64,000 bases of DNA from Toxorhynchites rutilus septentrionalis. Lineage: Eukaryota; Arthropoda; Insecta; Diptera; Culicidae. The stretch is taken from positions 78,577,704 to 78,641,703 of the forward strand of contig NC_073746.1 of NCBI RefSeq assembly GCF_029784135.1, in the 5' to 3' direction. The notes beneath the pieces are model-generated. The model was not told where the DNA came from, made no database searches, and saw only the letters and a program-made list of their open reading frames with translations. Each line of letters starts with the position of its first letter. The first letter of the stretch is position 1. Below are positions 57,825 through 64,000 of this stretch, piece after piece. A program made the translations under genes and the position numbers.

Positions 57825-58204
57825 CCGTCGATGGGGGTGGGATTTGGCCGGAACGAATGAGGTTGCTGTTAGTATTGTCTTGGCGGGTATTACGGGTATT
57901 TTTGAGGGCTGTGAGCCGTTTGGTGGGAGACATGTTTTCACTACTTTCGATACATAGAGCTTAGCTGTGGTGCGGGTGCTTGTTGTTTGGTAATTCATCA
58001 GGGTTTGATGTGTAAATACATCAAACTTTGGTGAGTTATTGAACGGTAACTATTTGTACTGCAGTTGAGTGCTGTGCGTTGGAAGTGTTGAGGATATGTC
58101 TCCTACTAGGCGGTTCGCAGCTTTCGGAAGTATTCGCGGTATTTGTAGGGATATTGTTAGTAGTGGCTTTCTCCGTTTTGGCCTGGTCTCGCCCCCATCG
58201 ACGG
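57825..58204. mobile_element. MITE with TA duplication, 380 bp
   Basis: CCGTCGATGGGGGTGGGAT at the left and, read inward from the right, CCGTCGATGGGGGCGAGAC form inverted ends. TA flanks both (57823-57824 and 58205-58206). No transposase. It inserted into the LINE-like element. Confidence 0.65.
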
Positions 58205-58692
58205 TAAATCAAACGGATGGTAGCATTATTTTTAGGAATATAAAATAGGTCTGTGTGTTTTGTTTATAGTTTGTTTCTCCTCCATAGATGTTTATGTGTA
58301 CGTGGGTTTGATATTCTGTGGTATTCATGGATGCCAGGCGATTTTTTACTTCTACTTGTTTTCCACACAGTTTTAGGTGGTCTATAATTTTTTTCACATA
58401 TTTCGGAATGCCTTCACAAAGGTGCGTGTTTTCGCAATATGTCTCTATAACGAAGTGCTATAACAGTACGCCCGACGATTACCGGAATTCTCTCGGTTAC
58501 CTTCTCAGGTTTCCCAAAGTTAACTCTCCACTATCTCGATTGGACTTCGATAAAAATGCGTGCGGTGAATAATAGAATATATAGCCGGTCCACTTAATAC
58601 CACAGGTTTTCTTTCTCAAGATACTTAAAGATAATATCTCCCGCGTGTTATGTTTTATAGGATTTTCTGATTTTCGTTTCGTCAAGCGGTCA

Positions 58693-59049
58693 ATAGTTTA
58701 GGTATACATAATCACATCACTTACCACAGTGAATCCTGATTCATACCTCTTCCCACTAACAATTATCCCTCCCATGATATTCGCTAGGGAACCACGCTAC
58801 AGAGGCGACCCTTCTGGCCTTCGGGCGGCGAATATCATACTAACATTCCTTCCCTTCCCCTGGTGACTGTAAGGACGTGGCCGGCGTCGTTATTGACCAT
58901 TTAAAGCTCGAATCACCATAAATTGCACAACGAGAATGATTTGCTAGTCCCAAGCGTCATTCTGTGTGTTCTTTGTGCTAATTGGTAGGTTCAGGTCAAT
59001 CACGGAGAGCAACTACGAATTGTACAGTCTACCCAAGCTCAAGCTCAAG
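58693..59049 (+). repeat. 3' tail of the (CAAGCT)n LINE family, plus strand
   Basis: Matches 16634-17000 and 23299-23665 in reverse, e.g. ACCCTTCTGGCCTTCGGGCG and ACGAATTGTACAGTCTACCC, and ends in (CAAGCT)n. It is the 3' part of the insertion at 57186-59049. Confidence 0.75.
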
Positions 59050-59074
59050 CTCTTCTTAAGTTCCGCGTCTTTTT
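59050..59074. repeat. right 25-bp target-site duplication
   Basis: Exact copy of 57161-57185. A C-T-C at the junction could belong to the tail or the duplication. Confidence 0.85.
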
Positions 59075-59553
59075 TACCACCGCCAATTGTTTGTTGCACT
59101 CGATATTCAAAAATGTTTTTTTTTATTTGTTTGAAAACCAGTATATTGGACTGCAATACACTTACATTCGTGTTTTAGAAAAAGAAGCTTCCAAGGATAC
59201 AATTATAGTTCTTTTTAACCTGTTGGTCTGGTTCGCCAGGAATTGTTTCAAAAGCGGCTATTAGATCCGCTAATATCCTAAACATTTCTTTCTCAACATT
59301 GTGATCGTTCCGTAAACCATTTCGTTCCGTAAACCATTGAAATAAAGGTTCAAAGCTTGTGTGGGATGCACTATTTCACCCGTCGCTTGTTGTGGTACGT
59401 TTGAAAAGGCATTACATTTTCTTCGAAAGAGGATGTCAAAAATTATTTGGAACAGTTTTTCTGCTTGAAAAGAATTTAATTTAAATTTGGTTGTCTAGAA
59501 TCTTCAGAACTTGTTTGGATTCTCGGCGATGATTTGGTCATGGAGTTTTTTTA
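59075..59553. other. no recognisable gene
   Basis: Spacer; CGTTCCGTAAACCATT occurs twice in a row near 59308-59338 (short direct repeat). No coding motif. Confidence 0.45.
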
Positions 59554-59555
59554 TA

Positions 59556-59720
59556 CAGGCAAACCTGTTTTTGTGCGGTCCCTTTTTGGGTGATTTCTCG
59601 TTTGTGCGACTCTTGTTGTGTGATTTTATTATGACATCGGGTCTTGATTCACACAAATAATAAAATCGCACCTAAACAGTCACACAAATGAAAAATCGTA
59701 CAAAAAAACAGGTTTTCCTG
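59556..59720. mobile_element. small pogo-like MITE, 165 bp
   Basis: CAGGCAAACCTGTTTTTGTG and, read inward from the right, CAGGAAAACCTGTTTTTTTG are inverted ends. TA flanks both (59554-59555 and 59721-59722). The arms extend almost to the centre, so the single strand could fold into a long hairpin. Confidence 0.75.
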
Positions 59721-60508
59721 TACTGTCGTTAAAATTTTCATTATAACGAATTTTATTATTATATCTCTATTGAGGTGACTTCAGCCCTTATAACGAAATT
59801 TCATCTAAATATAAATAATATAAATCTAAGTTTGCGGAGCTTGAAGACATTCAATTATTTTGTGATCAAAGTATTAATTGAGTGAAATTTTCTACACTAT
59901 AAGGATTAAATTCCATTTTCCATAAATGGCATCAAATTCCAGTCAATCGTTCGAATGAGTTATAGAATTACAAATATGTTTGTATTTTTGTATGATCAAT
60001 TGTCAATTATCAATTCTTGCACAAGAATTATGGTACATATACTCACGATTTGTCCAATTGAATTAAAATGCTTTTCGAAATTACCTGAAAGTAAAAGAAT
60101 ATTAACAAATTATAATATATTCAAAGTAGTTTTTTAGTGGCATCCGAGACCGAATGACTAACGGCTTCGGTTTCAATCACATATATTGTAACGGGAGCCG
60201 CACGATCGGTCTCTGTTGAGGGTGGTGAATTTTCTTATTAATGAAACATTTTAATTGTTGCTGTAAGACTCTCTCATTCTTTATTAAATTTTTAGCATCG
60301 GCATGTTTTACTATGCAACAACGGAAAAGAATGTGAAATTTCTACAGGAACGTTTCCAAAATCTATTTCCACTTTCAAACAAAAATCAATTTTGTTAGCG
60401 CTAATATCGAATGGACTAACAACGCCTATCAGGATGTAATTGTATAACATAAGAAAATTACATTTTCCGAATTCTCCGACCTTCCTTCAGAGTTTTCCGA
60501 AAATTTTC
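59721..60508. other. no recognisable gene
   Basis: TTATAACGAATTT near 59751 and TTATAACGAAATTT near 59788 form a short direct repeat. Otherwise no motif. Confidence 0.45.
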
Positions 60509-60670
60509 CGTTTTTTTTTTATCTGTATTATAGTGACTTTCAACTCATTTGACTGGTTCGTCACTTTTACTTCCATTTTTGGAAGAATGTCGGGAGTGAG
60601 AATTGAACTCGTGACCTTTAGCGTGAGAGGCATGGATGTTACCACTACGCCAGATCGGCTCCCATTTCCG
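60509..60670 (-). repeat. tRNA-derived SINE
   Basis: On the minus strand TCTGGCGTAGTGGTAACATC resembles an RNA polymerase III A box and GGTCACGAGTTCAATTCTCA a B box, about 30 bases apart as in tRNA genes. The body runs to an A-rich tail (T run at 60511-60521 on plus). No cloverleaf-complete tRNA is formed, so it is a SINE, not a tRNA gene. Confidence 0.7.
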
Positions 60671-61130
60671 ATTTTTCTTTCCGCTCTATTAATCTACGGG
60701 AAGAGACGAATACAACAAAATAAATACATCTCAAAACCATTCCTTTCTCCGGCTTGGCACTTACCAACACATTTTTATTTCCATTTTTATTTATATAGAT
60801 TTGATGTATGTATGTGAATTCAGTGCAAATTATATCAGGTATAAAAAAAAACATGTTTATGAGATTCTCCAGACCAAAAAATATAATTCCAACCAAGTTG
60901 ATTGTATTCAATTAACTTCTGATTCCAAGAACGCTCCAGTAGGATATTTGCCAATTGAAATATTTGTGCTTGAATGAAAATTTACTTTTTCGGTTTTGAT
61001 TAAGAATATTTCATGAAAAAATTAACACAAAACAATTCCATAGGCAGTTTTGAAAGCATGAAAAAATAATCTGTATAAGAATCAAGTATTATTTTGAGAA
61101 AAAAAAAAAGTTTTACGTCGTTTTTTTAAA
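60671..61130. other. no recognisable gene
   Basis: AT-rich spacer between the SINE and a dispersed repeat; no motif. Confidence 0.45.
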
Positions 61131-62947
61131 AAAAAACAGGAAGTGGGTTATATCTATGGTATAACCGCAAGGGTGACGTAGGACTATCGTTGATTTAGAG
61201 ATCATTTGTTTGAAGTTGAATCTAAATCCATTCTGAATGAATGAATAAATGAATATTTGGGAGACTTCGAAAACGAGAGCGTTACGTTGGAGGCACAAGG
61301 TTTTATGCATCCAATATAGAATACGAAAAACCTTGTTCTGAAGAATAATCTTCAGAAGCTAACCTGCTAACTGTACTTGATTGACAAATCACAAACCCAA
61401 ATGTATTATGTGGATATTTTATGGATAGAAAACATTAAAATAAACTCTTTCTCATGAATGTAATTTTAAATTCCCAGAGGAACTGGCAGATTATTTTCAG
61501 TAACGATTAGATATTTCCACATTTTCCTCGATACTGGAAGCCCACCAGTGGTTAATACTAACTCGATAACCACCTGTTAATAGTACTTGATTGAAAAATA
61601 TTTGGTCACAGTGTTACATGAATAGAAAACATTCAAATAAACTCTTTCACATGAATGTATTTTTAAATTCCCAGAGGAACTGGCTGATTATTTCCCAGCA
61701 ATGATTAGATCTTTCCGGAACTTTCTCGATGCTGAATGGCATCCAAACGGAAAGAATTCTGCGCGTGCATGTGTTGATCCTTCGCCGTCCACCTCCTCCA
61801 GCACTTTAGGCAACGATGTTGTCTTGTCGATGTCCTCACGAAAAATGAATGTGTCTCACCACCAGAATATCGCTTAAGTATGCTTTTTGTGTGTGATTGA
61901 ATCGAGAGAAGGTGTGGTTTACGATGGCAATTTGGAAGGCAAACTAGAGGGGAATGAACTCTCTGAGCTCGGAATTTTCGGCGACTGAGCAATAATCGAT
62001 TGCGGGCGCATACAATATTGGATACGGAAATATCCTACTGATGGGGAAGAATAATCTTCAGAAGCTATTCTGTTTAGCGATTGATTGAAAAATCACAAAA
62101 CTAAATGTATTTGGTCACAGTGTTACATGGATAGAAAACATTAAAATAAACTTTTTCACATGAATGTATTTTTCAATTCCCAGAGGAACTGGCAGATTAT
62201 TTTCAGTAACGATTAGATATTTCCACATTTTCCTCGATACTGGAAGCCCACCAGTGGTTAATGCTAACTCGATAACCATCTGTTAATAGCACTTGATTGA
62301 AACATATTTGGTCACAGTGTAACATGGATAGAAAACATTAAAATAAACTCTTTCACATGAATGTATTTTTAAATTCCCAGAGGAACTGGCAGATTATTTT
62401 CCGGATCTTTCTTGATGCTGAATGGCATCCAAACGGAAAGAATTCCGCGCGTGTATGTGTGTGTGTGTGTGTGTGTGTAGCGGCTGCATCGAGATCTTCC
62501 CGGGGAACCGTTTGTGGCATCACTCTCCTCCTGATGGATTCATGTCTAGCCTAAGGTGCACAAACAGGCTCTTGGTGACACCGTTCATCAGCGCTTTCAT
62601 GATAAACGAAGAGCTTCACCACAACAGCGACAACATGCTCCAATCGCTGTTCAATTTGAACTGAGTGGATTTCCGAGCGGCGCTCGCTTATATACCGATT
62701 GGTGATTTCAATAGCCTGTTTTGAAAGCAATTTTAAGATTATTGAAACAAGTTTTTGGATCAAAAAGTAACAAGTATAGAACGCGTAGACATTTTATCTT
62801 TCGAATGAAGTGTTTATCATACCATTTCGTTCAGTTGTTTAGGAGCTATTAACGGTCAAAATCTCGGTATCCGGCGTAACGCTTTCGTTTTCGAAACTTT
62901 GATTTTACACCCCGGTATTGAAATGAAAGACGTAGTCCTACGTCAAA
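61131..62947. repeat. dispersed repeat family, copy 2, expanded
   Basis: Starts AACAGGAAGTGGGTTATATC like 25195 and ends at GACGTAGTCCTACGT near 62942. The first part (61131-61770) and a second near-complete part (about 62010-62947) both match copy 1, separated by about 240 bases of unshared sequence. The unit with GGTCACAGTGTTACAT occurs at about 61600, 62114 and 62311, plus a worn version near 61401. A (GT)n lies at 62455-62479. Confidence 0.75.
62659..62694 (-). promoter_or_regulatory. TATA/initiator-like core promoter in the repeat (copy 2)
   Basis: TATATAAG on the minus strand and TCAGTT with the same 32-base spacing as at 26021-26056. Conservation may only reflect recent copying of the repeat. 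Confidence 0.4.
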
Positions 62948-64000
62948 AGTACTGAAACAAGTTTATAGTGGTTTTAGAAAATCACCTGTAAAAGATGTGT
63001 CGAAGGTCATTGCGATATTTTCAAACTTGCGTAACATTTTGCATCAATTTTTTTCCCAGTTTATCTTCAGAGTGTTTATATACGCTCTACTGTTCGCGAA
63101 AAGATATTGTTAACCCACTAGGGAAAGTGATAGCATTATTATTGCGATTCAATATTATGTTTTATATGTTACATGATTATCATTCAGTTGATTTCATTGA
63201 TCAGTTAATACCATTAGATCGGTTACATTCAAAATGATAAGACGAAAAAAAGATATCATAATTATGATCAATTCTACCCACTCTTAGTATGCTATAATTA
63301 ATCAAAATTGCCGTCCGCCTTCATTGCGTGGAAGTTTGTTTTTGCTTTTCCCAGAATCCTGGTATCCCCAGAATACTCCAAACAGGCACGTGTATGCTTC
63401 GAATAACTTTCGTACAAAGCTTATTTGATGTTTCGAATAACATTTAGTTAGAAATCGCATTCCGCATGGATCGGATCGGTTACAACGTGCCTAAGACAAC
63501 AAAAGTCCCACACATCCCTTTCGGTTCATTTTTATCACTGCCATCGACCCCTCTTTCTTCCCTACCACCGCTTTATCGGTCCCCTAGGAAGTCGATACCG
63601 GTCATGATGATGCTATCACTGTGTCCATTAGGCCAGCTTGGGCTAGTAATTACCCGATCAATCGCACCTCAATCCCCTCGCAACGTCCCATCCTGGGTCT
63701 CCGCCAAAGGACGTTTCATCGTGAATGACTTTCCCCTTTAGGCGAATCGGTTTCCAAACCAACAAGACATTCGGAGCGAGGGGACAAGCAAAAAACACTG
63801 AAACGAGCCACAAAGGCCGATTAAGGCCGGCAGGAAGAAACAATCTCCTGACGATGATGGATGTCATGTTGGCGAGAACATGTGGGACAACTTATAGCGA
63901 ATTGATTTTCTTTATCCGTCTGTTTTCCACAGAATGGTATTTTTTGACTCTCGATTCACATTCTCAGTTATTTCAATTAAAATGACAATGGCAAGAACCT
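62948..64000. other. no recognisable gene
   Basis: Frames up to 91 codons overlap on both strands without motif. The last 600 bases are less AT-rich than most of the window; a host exon cannot be excluded or supported. Confidence 0.4.

Larger units (their letters stand above)
57186..59049 (+). mobile_element. LINE-like insertion, internally deleted, with both ends
   Basis: The block lies between 25-base exact direct repeats. Its right end is CAAGCTCAAGCTCAAGCTC, a short tandem tail. The left end has a GC-rich leader containing GGGCAGTCTTCGGGTGTAGA and an ATG near 57263 whose frame ends after about 24 codons. No endonuclease or RT motif remains. The simplest reading is target-primed insertion of an element that keeps the 5' leader and 3' tail but lost ORFs, or a SINE-like derivative of a LINE. 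A MITE is nested at 57825-58204. Confidence 0.65.

Noticed and set aside
60590..60670. Functional tRNA gene
   Set aside because: A- and B-box-like strings exist, but the cloverleaf stems are not complementary and an A-rich tail follows, as in a SINE.

Overview
The window looks like gene-poor nuclear DNA of a culicine (Aedes-like) mosquito. It is AT-rich and carries long (TA)n tracts, nested transposons, an ITmD37E-type DNA transposon known from mosquitoes, tRNA-derived SINE sequence and Helitrons ending in CTAG. I recognise no host protein-coding gene. Nearly every long or motif-bearing reading frame belongs to a mobile element.

Layout, 1-24 kb: an internally deleted Tc1 element with surrounding foldback repeats (1.3-4 kb); a decayed L1-like LINE interrupted by a TA-flanked MITE and a Helitron (4-8.6 kb); foldback repeats (8.7-9.7 kb and 14.6-14.9 kb); a possible piggyBac relic (12.3-12.6 kb); a broken Jockey/Loa-type LINE interrupted by the tail of another LINE (14.9-17.5 kb); a second Helitron (17.7-18.6 kb); an ITmD37E element with perfect TA duplications but a shifted transposase frame (19.0-20.3 kb); and a LINE 3' end (22.2-22.8 kb). 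Layout, 25-38 kb: a repeat family with a core-promoter-like motif (25.2-26.3 kb, second copy 61.1-62.9 kb), pogo-like MITEs, two head-to-head Helitrons (28.5-30.0 kb), a mariner DD34D element with two visible lesions (34.0-35.3 kb), and an inverted duplication of its flank (37.6-38.2 kb).

The most striking unit is 38376-54769, on the minus strand. It is a gypsy/errantivirus-type LTR retrotransposon with two 379-bp LTRs that look identical, a serine-tRNA-like primer site, and open gag, pol and env frames. It sits inside a (TA)n microsatellite. About 8.9 kb of its 5' leader consists of three head-to-tail copies of a non-LTR retrotransposon with a restriction-like endonuclease (R4/Dong-like). 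One copy is 5'-truncated, one has an open 1277-codon frame, and one is near-identical but carries a 1-base deletion near the N-terminus.

Downstream are another Helitron tail, an internally deleted LINE-like insertion flanked by 25-bp direct repeats (57161-59074) with a MITE nested in it, a small pogo-like MITE, a SINE and the second copy of the 25-kb repeat family. The window therefore reads as successive insertions into insertions. All family calls rest on motifs and termini read by eye; no database search was run.
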